A DNA stretch of 64,000 bases from Lacinutrix sp. (GTDB taxonomy: Bacteria > Bacteroidota > Bacteroidia > Flavobacteriales > Flavobacteriaceae). Positions 54,505-64,000 of this stretch are shown piece by piece (position 1 is the stretch's first letter; the number at the start of each line of letters is the position of its first letter). The notes beneath the pieces are model-generated. The model searched no databases. It was not told where the DNA came from and worked only from the letters and a program-made list of their open reading frames with translations. The stretch is from assembly GCF_029238095.1 (NCBI RefSeq), contig NZ_JAQWGS010000026.1, positions 124,001 to 188,000 of the forward strand, read 5' to 3'. Made by a program: the position numbers and the translations under genes.

Positions 54505-57215
54505 AATAACTTTGCTTGTCCTGTTTCATCAATATCAAAAGCGTCGTCATTAGGATTTTCTGGAGTGTTAGAAGATTCTTTGCTTATGCTTTGATTGTCA
54601 CTCTCCTCTTTTTTTGATGTAGTAGCTGTATTTGAAGTTACATTTTCCTCATCTACAACATCAATATCTTCTGCATGTACTTCTTCTGGAGCTTCGTAGG
54701 GTATAGGATCTAACAAATTAACCTGGTTTACCTTGTATTTAGTAAGCTGATTCCCTAAAGCAGCTATGCCTTTTATAGCAATAAATTCTTCAATATTAAT
54801 TTCTTCATTATCTCTTCTATCTTTACCTCTGTCTTTAGCAAAAACAATTTCTGCCATTGGTTTCCAGTCTGTAGAAACAATTTCTAATTGTGAGTTTTCG
54901 TGTTCTGAAATAAATACTTCTTCTTTGTCTTCGTTTTCTATTAAAAAACGTTTAACATAGTATTTTTCTTTTTCACCATCGAAATAAATGGCTGAAATGG
55001 GCTTTTTAGGAATCCATTTTTCCATAACAATCATATCATCATCAAAATGCAATGTTACCTCTGGTGTTACGGTTTTAACCTCTCCTTTTTGGTGAATAAT
55101 TAAAAGTTTGTCTTCTCCTCTAAATTCACCAACTAGTTCGCCTCGACCATCTACATTTAAACGTTGTACAGTATCATCAAACCATATTTTACGCGGTTTA
55201 AGTGTAGACACTCCTTTTTCTTTTAATTCTATTTTTTTGATAGGATATTTTGTAACCACGTTTCCTTTACTTGCACGTCCTTTAATTAAAATATCGGCAA
55301 AATCAATATCCCATTTTAGTTTTTTTACACTACCTACTTGACGTAAGAAAACCGAAATCACTTCGGCTTCGCCATTTGGATTTGCAGAAAAATACCATAA
55401 TTTAGAACTTTTAGTTCCGTTTGTTAAATCGTATTCTTTATCTCTTGTTATTGAGGTGACTGCAAAACGTTTTATGTAAGATGCTCCTTTACTGCCATCA
55501 CGATAAATCATGTTGTAAATGGTGCGTTTATCTTTCTTTTTAAACACAGCGACATGAATAATATCTTTACCTATAAAGGTTTTAGAATCAACTTTAGTTA
55601 CCATCATTTTTCCGTCTCCTGTAAATGCAATAATATCGTCTATATCACTACAATCACCTACATACTCGTCTTTTCTTAAAGACGTACCAACAAAACCTTC
55701 TTCTCTATTTACATACAGTTTTGTGTTTCTAATAACAACCTTTGTTGCGTCTACATCTCCAAAGGTTCTTATTTCTGTTTTACGCTCACGTCCTTGGCCA
55801 TATTCCTTTTTTAATCTTGTAAAATAAGCAATAGCATAATCTATTAAGTGTGCTAAATGATGTTTCACTTCTGCTATTTGCTCTTCTAAAGCATCAATTT
55901 TTTGTTGTGCTTTATCGATATCAAATTTTGAAATACGTTTAATTCTAATTTCTGTTAAACGTGTTATATCATCAACAGTAATGGCACGTTTTAAATGTTT
56001 TATACGTGGTTGAAGTCCTTTGTCTATTGCATTAATAACACCTTCCCAAGTTTCTTCTTCTTCAATATCTCGGTAGATTCTGTTTTCTATAAAAATGCGT
56101 TCTAAACTTGCAAAATGCCATTGTTCTTCAAGTTCGCCAAGTTTTATTTCAAGCTCTTGTTTTAAAAGTTGAACTGTATTATCTGTACTTCTACGAAGCA
56201 TTTCGGTGACACCAACAAATAATGGTTTATTGTCTTCAATTACACAACCTAATGGTGAAATTGAGCTTTCACAACTTGTAAAGGCAAATAAAGCATCGAT
56301 AGTTTTGTCTGGTGATAATCCTGAAGGTAAATGAATTAAAATTTCAACCTCAGCAGCAGTATTATCTTCAATCTTTTTTATTTTAATTTTTCCTTTATCG
56401 TTCGCTTTTAAAATAGAATCTATAAGCGTTGATGTTGTTGTACCAAAAGGAATCTCTGTAATAGCTAATGTAGTTTTATCGACTTGTGAAATTTTAGCGC
56501 GAACACGTACTTTCCCTCCTCTTAATCCATCGTTATACCCTGAACAATCTGCAATTCCTGCAGTTGGAAAATCTGGTAAAATTGTAAAGCGTTTGCCTTG
56601 TAGATGTTTAATTGAAGCATCGATTAACTCTATAAAATTGTGTGGTAATATTTTGGTAGACAAACCTACTGCAATACCTTCTCCTCCTTGTGCTAACAAT
56701 AGCGGAAACATAACTGGTAAGTTTACAGGCTCTTTACGTCTGCCATCGTAACTGGCTTGCCATTCTGTAATTTTTGGATTGAAAACAACGTCTAATCCAA
56801 ATTTAGATATTCGTGCCTCAATATAACGAGATGCTGCTGCACGATCTCCAGTTAATATGTTTCCCCAGTTTCCTTGTGTGTCTATTAATAAATCTTTTTG
56901 CCCAATTTGCACCATTGCATCTGCAATACTAGCATCTCCATGTGGATGATACTGCATGGTGTGCCCAACAATGTTTGCTACTTTGTTGTAACGACCATCG
57001 TCGAGATCTTTCATAGAATGCATAATACGACGTTGCACAGGCTTAAAACCATCTTCAATTGCTGGTACTGCACGTTCTAAAATAACGTACGAAGCATAAT
57101 CTAAAAACCATTCTTTGTACATTCCAGTAATTCTGGTAATGGTTTCTTGTGGTTCTTGGTTCTCTGGGTTTTCGTTATTTAGATTTTCTAAATCGTCGTT
57201 TTGCTCTTCTGTCAT
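54501..57215 (-). CDS. parC: DNA topoisomerase IV subunit A
   Basis: 904 residues. The active-site Tyr is Y131 in AAASRYIEARIS. The quinolone-region helix reads HPHGDASIADAMVQ at 91-104, with Ala where E. coli GyrA has Ser83 and Asp at the later acidic site (D99). The C-terminal part has the beta-propeller character of ParC/GyrA (KEKGVSTLKPRKIWF, DRGKDRRDNEEINIEEFIAIKGIAALGNQL) and an acidic tail. With ParE it decatenates daughter chromosomes. The start abuts the parE stop. Confidence 0.93.
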   Translation of the reverse strand: MTEEQNDDLENLNNENPENQEPQETITRITGMYKEWFLDYASYVILERAVPAIEDGFKPVQRRIMHSMKDLDDGRYNKVANIVGHTMQYHPHGDASIADAMVQIGQKDLLIDTQGNWGNILTGDRAAASRYIEARISKFGLDVVFNPKITEWQASYDGRRKEPVNLPVMFPLLLAQGGEGIAVGLSTKILPHNFIELIDASIKHLQGKRFTILPDFPTAGIADCSGYNDGLRGGKVRVRAKISQVDKTTLAITEIPFGTTTSTLIDSILKANDKGKIKIKKIEDNTAAEVEILIHLPSGLSPDKTIDALFAFTSCESSISPLGCVIEDNKPLFVGVTEMLRRSTDNTVQLLKQELEIKLGELEEQWHFASLERIFIENRIYRDIEEEETWEGVINAIDKGLQPRIKHLKRAITVDDITRLTEIRIKRISKFDIDKAQQKIDALEEQIAEVKHHLAHLIDYAIAYFTRLKKEYGQGRERKTEIRTFGDVDATKVVIRNTKLYVNREEGFVGTSLRKDEYVGDCSDIDDIIAFTGDGKMMVTKVDSKTFIGKDIIHVAVFKKKDKRTIYNMIYRDGSKGASYIKRFAVTSITRDKEYDLTNGTKSSKLWYFSANPNGEAEVISVFLRQVGSVKKLKWDIDFADILIKGRASKGNVVTKYPIKKIELKEKGVSTLKPRKIWFDDTVQRLNVDGRGELVGEFRGEDKLLIIHQKGEVKTVTPEVTLHFDDDMIVMEKWIPKKPISAIYFDGEKEKYYVKRFLIENEDKEEVFISEHENSQLEIVSTDWKPMAEIVFAKDRGKDRRDNEEINIEEFIAIKGIAALGNQLTKYKVNQVNLLDPIPYEAPEEVHAEDIDVVDEENVTSNTATTSKKEESDNQSISKESSNTPENPNDDAFDIDETGQAKLF

Positions 57216-59075
57216 CTACTTTTCCTCTTCAATTATATCTAACTCCACTTTAAGGTTATCAATTATAAACTCTTGTCGTGTTGGTGTGTTTTTTCCCATG
57301 TAAAAAGATAACAAGTCTTCAACAGACATGTTGTCGTCTAACATTACAGGATCTAAACGAATATTTTCACCAATAAAATGTACAAATTCGTCTGGTGATA
57401 TTTCACCTAAACCTTTAAATCGAGTAATTTCTGGTTTTGGTTTTAATTTTTCTATTGCTTCTCGTCGCTCTTCATCTGAATAACAATAAATAGTTTCCTT
57501 TTTATTACGCACTCTAAATAAAGGTGTTTGTAATATGTATAAATGTCCTTCTTTTATAACTTCTGGAAAAAACTGAAGAAAAAAGGTAATTAACAATAGG
57601 CGAATGTGCATACCATCTACATCTGCATCTGTTGCGATTACTACATTATTATATCGTAAGTCTTCTAAGGATTCTTCAATATTTAAAGCTGCTTGGAGCA
57701 GGTTAAATTCTTCATTTTCGTAAACAATTTTCTTTGTTAAACCATAGCAATTTAATGGCTTTCCTTTTAAACTAAAAACCGCTTGAGTATTAACATCTCG
57801 AGACTTCGTTATACTTCCTGATGCAGAATCTCCCTCTGTAATAAATAGCGTAGACTCTAAGTTTCTATCGTGTTTAGTGTCGCCAAAATGCACACGACAA
57901 TCGCGCAATTTTTTGTTGTGTAAGCTTGCTTTTTTAGCGCGATCTTTAGCTAATTTTCTAATACCAGACAACTCTTTACGCTCTCGCTCTGCTTGTAATA
58001 TTTTACGTTGAATTTTTTCGGCTGTTTCTGGATTTTTATGTAAATAATTATCTAAATAGGTTTTTAAAAAATCGTTTATATAAGTTCTAACGGTTGGTAA
58101 ATCGCCACCCATATCTGTAGAACCCAATTTTGTTTTGGTCTGACTTTCGAAAACAGGCTCCATTACTTTTATGGCAATGGCAGAGACAACAGATTTTCTA
58201 ATATCTGATGCATCGTATTGTTTTCCATAAAAATCACGAATGGTTTTTACAAGAGCCTCTCTAAATGCGGTTAAGTGCGTTCCACCTTGTGTTGTATTTT
58301 GGCCGTTTACAAAACTGTTATATTCTTCGCTATATTGGGTTTTACTGTGAGTTAAAGCTACTTCTATATCGTCTCCACGAAGATGAATAATTGGATAAAG
58401 CAAATCGGACTGTGCTATTTTTTCAGCCAACAAATCTTTTAAGCCATTTTCACTAAAATATTTTTCGCCATTAAAAACTATGGTTAAACCAGGATTAAGA
58501 TAAACATAGTTTTTTAGCATCTTAACTATGTATTCTGATCTGTACAAATATTTCTTAAAGATGATTTCATCTGGAATGAAAGAAACTTTTGTTCCTTTTC
58601 TTCGACTGGATTCTTCTAATAACTCTTGGTTAATTAAATTACCTTGTTCAAAATCTGCTGATGCACTTTTACCATCTCGAGAGGATTCAACTCTAAAATA
58701 AGACGATAAGGCGTTAACTGCTTTGGTACCAACACCGTTTAATCCTACTGATTTTTTAAAGGCTTTAGAGTCGTATTTTCCTCCTGTATTCATTTTAGAA
58801 ACAACATCTACAACTTTACCAAGTGGAATACCACGTCCATAATCGCGAACAATCACTTTACTACCTTGAACAGAAATTTCTATGGTTTTTCCTGCTCCCA
58901 TAACATACTCATCTATAGAGTTATCGAGCACTTCTTTTAGTAGAATATAAATACCATCGTCTGGTGATGAACCATCGCCTAATTTACCAATATACATACC
59001 TGGACGCATACGAATATGCTCTTTCCAATCGAGCGAGCGTATATTATCTTCGGTATATTTAGTTTGTTCAGACAT
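57216..59075 (-). CDS. parE: DNA topoisomerase IV subunit B
   Basis: 619 residues. GHKL ATPase motifs: [43 protein letters not shown]. Toprim motifs: TEGDSASGS and [12 protein letters not shown]. The C-terminal [12 protein letters not shown] is present. It provides the ATPase of topoisomerase IV. Its stop codon directly precedes the parC ATG on the minus strand. Confidence 0.95.
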   Translation of the reverse strand: MSEQTKYTEDNIRSLDWKEHIRMRPGMYIGKLGDGSSPDDGIYILLKEVLDNSIDEYVMGAGKTIEISVQGSKVIVRDYGRGIPLGKVVDVVSKMNTGGKYDSKAFKKSVGLNGVGTKAVNALSSYFRVESSRDGKSASADFEQGNLINQELLEESSRRKGTKVSFIPDEIIFKKYLYRSEYIVKMLKNYVYLNPGLTIVFNGEKYFSENGLKDLLAEKIAQSDLLYPIIHLRGDDIEVALTHSKTQYSEEYNSFVNGQNTTQGGTHLTAFREALVKTIRDFYGKQYDASDIRKSVVSAIAIKVMEPVFESQTKTKLGSTDMGGDLPTVRTYINDFLKTYLDNYLHKNPETAEKIQRKILQAERERKELSGIRKLAKDRAKKASLHNKKLRDCRVHFGDTKHDRNLESTLFITEGDSASGSITKSRDVNTQAVFSLKGKPLNCYGLTKKIVYENEEFNLLQAALNIEESLEDLRYNNVVIATDADVDGMHIRLLLITFFLQFFPEVIKEGHLYILQTPLFRVRNKKETIYCYSDEERREAIEKLKPKPEITRFKGLGEISPDEFVHFIGENIRLDPVMLDDNMSVEDLLSFYMGKNTPTRQEFIIDNLKVELDIIEEEK

Positions 59076-59222
59076 AGAATTGATTAAAATTTCGTGATAG
59101 AACGCTAATATAATACAACGTTACAAAAAATGAAACACTGCATTGATAAAGTAATTAACAATGTAGTTTGATAAGTATTATTGACAAAGAAACTATCTTT
59201 TTTATTAAAATAAATATACAAA

Positions 59223-59250
59223 AAAACGAGATGAATTACCATCTCGTTTT
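59223..59250 (-). terminator. Terminator downstream of ychF
   Basis: AAAACGAGATG pairs with CATCTCGTTTT with a 6-base loop; A/T runs on both sides. It lies in the 59076-59280 gap between parE and ychF. Confidence 0.85.
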
Positions 59251-59280
59251 AGTCTTTTGTATAAATTTACTTTACTCTTT

Positions 59281-60375
59281 TTAGACATTAAAAAGAAAGT
59301 GCATCACATCACCATCTTTTACAGTGTAAGCTTTACCTTCTACTCGCATTTTCCCTGCTTCTTTTACTTTAGCTTCGCTTCCAAAAGACACATAATCTTC
59401 GTACGCAATAACTTCGGCTCTAATAAAGCCTTTTTCAAAATCGGTGTGGATAACTCCTGCTGCTTGTGGTGCAGTAGACCCTATATTTATAGTCCAAGCT
59501 CTCACTTCTTTTACACCTGCAGTGAAATACGTCTGTTGATTTAATAATTTGTATGCTGAACGAATTAATTTTGCAGAACCTGGTTCGTCTAAACCGATGT
59601 CTGCTAAAAACATTTGGCGTTCCTCGTAATCGTCTAATTCTGTAATATCTGCCTCTGTTCCTACTGCAAGCACTAAGACTTCAGCATTTTCATCTTTTAC
59701 TGCTTCTTTTACTCTATTAACATAATCGTTTCCATTAACTGCTGCGCTTTCATCTACATTACAAACATACATTACTGGCTTATCTGTTATTAATTGAGAT
59801 GGTTTTACAAAATCGTTATATTCTTCTTCTGTAAACTCTAAAGCTCTAACAGATACTCCTGCTTCTAAACCTACTTTAAGTTTTAACAAAACAGCTTCTT
59901 CTTTTTGTGCTTCTTTATTTCCAGTTTTAGCAGCACGCTTTACTTTATCAAGCTTTTTATCTACGGTCTCTAAATCTTTTAACTGCAATTCTATATCAAT
60001 AGTTTCTTTGTCGCGAATAGGATCTACACTATTATCTACGTGAACAATATTATCGTTATCAAAACAACGTAAAACATGTAAAATTGCATCTGTCTCGCGA
60101 ATATTTGCTAAGAATTGATTGCCTAAACCTTCACCTTTACTTGCGCCTTTTACTAAACCTGCAATATCTACAATCTCTACTGTTGCTGGTAATACGCGCT
60201 CAGGATTTACTAAAGCTTCTAATTTTTGAAGTCTAGGATCTGGTACGTTTACCACACCAATATTTGGTTCTATTGTACAAAACGGAAAATTTGCACTTTG
60301 TGCTTTCGCATTAGACAAACAATTAAATAATGTTGATTTTCCTACGTTTGGTAAGCCTACAATTCCTGCTTTCAT
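59281..60375 (-). CDS. ychF: Redox-regulated ATPase YchF
   Basis: 364 residues, the usual length. P-loop GLPNVGKST at 7-15; switch region DIAGLVKGASKGEGLGNQFLANIRE; the NVDE element in place of a normal NKxD (hence ATP rather than GTP binding); and the C-terminal TGS domain with GVIHTDFEKGFIRAEVIAYEDY and VKDGDVMHFLFNV. It binds ribosomes and helps oxidative-stress control in other bacteria. It has its own terminator and is divergent from the lipoprotein at 60544. Confidence 0.95.
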   Translation of the reverse strand: MKAGIVGLPNVGKSTLFNCLSNAKAQSANFPFCTIEPNIGVVNVPDPRLQKLEALVNPERVLPATVEIVDIAGLVKGASKGEGLGNQFLANIRETDAILHVLRCFDNDNIVHVDNSVDPIRDKETIDIELQLKDLETVDKKLDKVKRAAKTGNKEAQKEEAVLLKLKVGLEAGVSVRALEFTEEEYNDFVKPSQLITDKPVMYVCNVDESAAVNGNDYVNRVKEAVKDENAEVLVLAVGTEADITELDDYEERQMFLADIGLDEPGSAKLIRSAYKLLNQQTYFTAGVKEVRAWTINIGSTAPQAAGVIHTDFEKGFIRAEVIAYEDYVSFGSEAKVKEAGKMRVEGKAYTVKDGDVMHFLFNV

Positions 60376-60512
60376 TGAAATATATTTTTATTGTTTCCGT
60401 AAAGTTGGAAACCTCTTAGATTTTGCGTTTGCAAATGTAGTTAATTCTTTAAATCTTCAATGAATACGTTTAGAATAATTTGCTTGTTTAGGAAATACTC
60501 AACTTAAATTGT

Positions 60513-60520
60513 TATATTTG
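60513..60520 (+). promoter_or_regulatory. Putative -7 element of the lipoprotein at 60544
   Basis: TATATTTG matches TAnnTTTG, 24 bases before the ATG at 60544. TTG candidates upstream lie too far (26-30 bases) for a normal -33. Confidence 0.35.
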
Positions 60521-60543
60521 TGAATCAACATAAACTAATCATT

Positions 60544-61659
60544 ATGAAATCATTTATTATATCTTTATTGTTTCTATTATTTGTTTTTTCTTGCTCTAAA
60601 GACGAAAAGCCAAATCCAATTCCAGAAAATATTAGTATTAGAGGAAAACTTTTAGCACCAAACAATCAAGATCCAATTGTGGATGCAAAAGTTGTTGCTT
60701 TTCAAAATAATATTAAACAATACGAAACTACTACAGATCCTGAAGGTGTTTTTGTTTTGAATATTCCAAAAGGTGAATATGATATTTCTTTATCAAAAGG
60801 CTTATTTTCTACCCAAAAACAAATTACTGTTGAAGGTGAAACTACCCAAGAAAATTATAAAATTGAAATACTACCAAATATTGGAGTTATTACAGGAAGT
60901 TATGATAATATTGAAAGTGTACTATATGGAATTGGATTAGTAAACCCTATTACTGGATTACCTTTATTCGATATTATTGATGGAATTACAACTAACAGAA
61001 CTACAACTAATAAGCATTATCATGGTAAGAACAATGGTATGGCGAATAGAAATCCAATATTAGATCCAAATGTAAGTTTTTCTTATACAGATTTAATGTC
61101 TAATCCTGCGCTTTTAGCTTCATATGACATTCTGTTTATTAATTGTAGCTCGCATTCTAATAATCTTTTGTACGAACAAAATTTAATGGACTATGTTAAT
61201 AATGGTGGCTTTTTGTATGTTACAGACTGGTCTTCTAGTCTTTTAAACACAATCACTAATAATGATTCAGATTACTTATCGTTTTATACACCAAGAAGAA
61301 GTGGTCAATCTTTAACAACGACAGCAACTATTCTAGATGGGAATTTAAGCGCTTGGTTATTACTTAATTTTGGAATATCTATTAATGATACTGTAGAAAT
61401 CAACGCGTTTTTACCTGGTTGGCAAGTGGTAGATTCTTACGACGCTTCAACAACTATTTCTTGGTTAAATGGTACGGTTGATTATAGAGATGATACTAAT
61501 ACAACTGTTACTGAAAACAAAGGATTAGCATTTACATTTTTGTTAGGCCAAGGTGCAATATTCTATTCATCATTTCATACTGAAAATGAAGCATTCGATT
61601 TTACAACAACAGATAGAGTTATGGAATATTTAGTTTTTGAAATGACAGATATTGAATGA
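60544..61659 (+). CDS. Lipoprotein with carboxypeptidase-regulatory-like and GATase-like domains
   Basis: About 371 residues from the ATG at 60544 (MKSFIISLLFLLFVFSC, lipid Cys17); the GTG at 60520 is less likely. Residues 28-105 form a carboxypeptidase-regulatory-like beta domain (SIRGKLLAPNNQDPIVDAKVV...DPEGVFVLNIPKGEYDIS). The remainder resembles a class I glutamine-amidotransferase-like flavodoxin fold (YDILFINCSSHSN, YVNNGGFLYVTDWS, LGQGAIFYSSFHTE). No catalytic Cys-His-Glu triad is evident. It is likely anchored in the outer or inner membrane and may bind polysaccharide. A terminator follows. Confidence 0.7.
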   Translation: MKSFIISLLFLLFVFSCSKDEKPNPIPENISIRGKLLAPNNQDPIVDAKVVAFQNNIKQYETTTDPEGVFVLNIPKGEYDISLSKGLFSTQKQITVEGETTQENYKIEILPNIGVITGSYDNIESVLYGIGLVNPITGLPLFDIIDGITTNRTTTNKHYHGKNNGMANRNPILDPNVSFSYTDLMSNPALLASYDILFINCSSHSNNLLYEQNLMDYVNNGGFLYVTDWSSSLLNTITNNDSDYLSFYTPRRSGQSLTTTATILDGNLSAWLLLNFGISINDTVEINAFLPGWQVVDSYDASTTISWLNGTVDYRDDTNTTVTENKGLAFTFLLGQGAIFYSSFHTENEAFDFTTTDRVMEYLVFEMTDIE

Positions 61660-61680
61660 AGTAAAAAAATAAATTTATAA

Positions 61681-61712
61681 AAAAAGCCAAACTAGTCTCG
61701 TTTGGCTTTTTT
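61681..61712. terminator. Bidirectional terminator
   Basis: AAAAAGCCAAAC pairs with GTTTGGCTTTTT across a 7-base loop; T runs on both strands. It lies between the lipoprotein and the convergent ferredoxin. Confidence 0.9.
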
Positions 61713-61740
61713 ATATATCATTTAATATTATTTATGCGTA

Positions 61741-63229
<1,489 letters not shown>

Positions 63230-63355
63230 CTAATAAATTATCATTTTCATAACAAAAAAATGCACATTATTTAGCACCTTTGTAATATTAAAATTTAAAT
63301 CATTTTTATAAAAAAAATGAGAACTAATAGATACTGAAATTAAATTCAGCATACC

Positions 63356-64000
63356 ATGAAAAGACATAATTTTAGCGCAGGACCATGCGTATTACCAAAA
63401 GAAGTTATCTTAAAAGCATCAGAAGCCTTATTAGACTTCGATAACGGCTTATCATTAATAGAAATATCACACAGAAGCAAACCTTTTGTCGATGTTATGG
63501 AAAAAGGTAGAGCTCTCGCGCTAGAGCTTCTTGGTTTAGAAGGCAAAGGATACAAAGCTTTGTTTTTACAAGGAGGAGCGAGTACTCAGTTTTTAATGGT
63601 CGCGCTTAATTTATTAGAAAAACGTGCAGGATACTTAAATACAGGAACTTGGAGTGATAAAGCAATTAAAGAAGCTAGAATTTACGACGATGTATACGAA
63701 GTAGCTTCTTCAAAGAACGCAAACTTTAATTATATTCCAAAAGGTTACGATGTACCTTCAGATTACGACTATTTTCATTGCACCTCTAACAATACTATTT
63801 TTGGTACACAAATGAAAAGTTTTCCAAAAGTAGATATTCCAATGGTATGTGATATGAGCAGTGATATTTTTTCTCGCACACTCGATTTTTCACAATTCGA
63901 TTTAATTTATGCAGGAGCTCAAAAAAATATGGGTCCAGCAGGAACAACTTTAGTAGTGGTTAAAGAAGATATTTTAGGAAAAGTATCGCGTAAAATTCCT
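63356..64000 (+). CDS. serC: Phosphoserine aminotransferase (5' part)
   Basis: The ATG at 63356 starts MKRHNFSAGPCVLPKEVI, and the frame is open to the window edge (215 codons, incomplete). ASEALLDFDNGLSLIEISHRSK and LFLQGGASTQFLMVALNLL are SerC signatures, and the end (DLIYAGAQKNMGPAGTT) holds the PLP Lys in AQKN. SerC converts 3-phosphohydroxypyruvate to phosphoserine for serine and glycine synthesis, and also serves pyridoxal phosphate synthesis. The promoter region (63230-63355) shows CACCTTTG, near but not matching TAnnTTTG. Confidence 0.95.
   Translation, partial: MKRHNFSAGPCVLPKEVILKASEALLDFDNGLSLIEISHRSKPFVDVMEKGRALALELLGLEGKGYKALFLQGGASTQFLMVALNLLEKRAGYLNTGTWSDKAIKEARIYDDVYEVASSKNANFNYIPKGYDVPSDYDYFHCTSNNTIFGTQMKSFPKVDIPMVCDMSSDIFSRTLDFSQFDLIYAGAQKNMGPAGTTLVVVKEDILGKVSRKIP

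Overview
The window looks like a chromosomal segment of a marine-type Flavobacteriaceae (Bacteroidota). The DNA is AT-rich. Two proteins end in type IX secretion (T9SS) sorting domains, and the T9SS regulator PorX is encoded here. Promoter-like elements follow the Bacteroidota TAnnTTTG pattern, Shine-Dalgarno sequences are weak, and the lpxD / lpxC-fabZ / lpxA / efp block is typical of the family. I see no rRNA, tRNA, CRISPR array, intact insertion sequence or prophage. The genus cannot be fixed from the sequence alone.

Layout. 1-7.8 kb: the tail of a secreted ASPIC/UnbV protein, a DUF1853 protein, two helicases, an RlmI-type rRNA methyltransferase, HPF, an FAD oxidoreductase and a DUF2237 protein. 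7.9-12.9 kb is the most decayed stretch: a sugar transporter, a frameshifted DUF6090 gene, a truncated signal-peptide gene, a putative PD-(D/E)XK-like nuclease, ThiE and a broken MORN-repeat gene. 12.9-21.5 kb: cold shock protein, EamA transporter, an unusual SDR, two more DEAD-box helicases, and a membrane-anchored winged-helix regulator divergent from a TonB-C-like protein. 21.7-30.5 kb: a T9SS-exported vanadium haloperoxidase/PAP2-like protein, an M16 peptidase, a TruA-family enzyme and small envelope proteins. 30.5-31.6 kb: the remains of a histidine operon. A promoter, an intact His-rich leader peptide and an attenuator hairpin survive, but hisG is frameshifted and cut off. It runs tail-to-tail into a likewise truncated membrane-protein gene (probably a LytTR regulator), as expected from one deletion that removed both 3' ends and whatever lay between.

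31.6-43.6 kb, mostly minus strand: SPFH protein, VWA protein, a small secreted protein with an in-frame stop, FabG, SucD, then the lipid A block with a second LpxD-like gene, efp, and an HD phosphohydrolase. 43.6-47.4 kb: porX-tsaE-ald and a small DUF4258-type protein. 47.4-54.5 kb: proline dehydrogenase, AroB, DinB, an Lrp/AsnC regulator, and an M14 carboxypeptidase divergent from an XRE regulator with six near-identical TTACAnnTGTAA palindromes between them. A lipoprotein, TerC and a truncated methyltransferase follow. 54.5-64 kb: parE-parC, ychF, a large lipoprotein, ferredoxin, a LuxC-like acyl-CoA reductase and the start of serC.

Most genes are core housekeeping. The points most worth checking are the orphaned histidine attenuator and its deletion junction, the palindrome array at the XRE/M14 locus, the nuclease-like gene at 10.7-11.5 kb, and several single-lesion pseudogenes that suggest ongoing gene loss. 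All family assignments come from reading motifs by eye; no database search was run.
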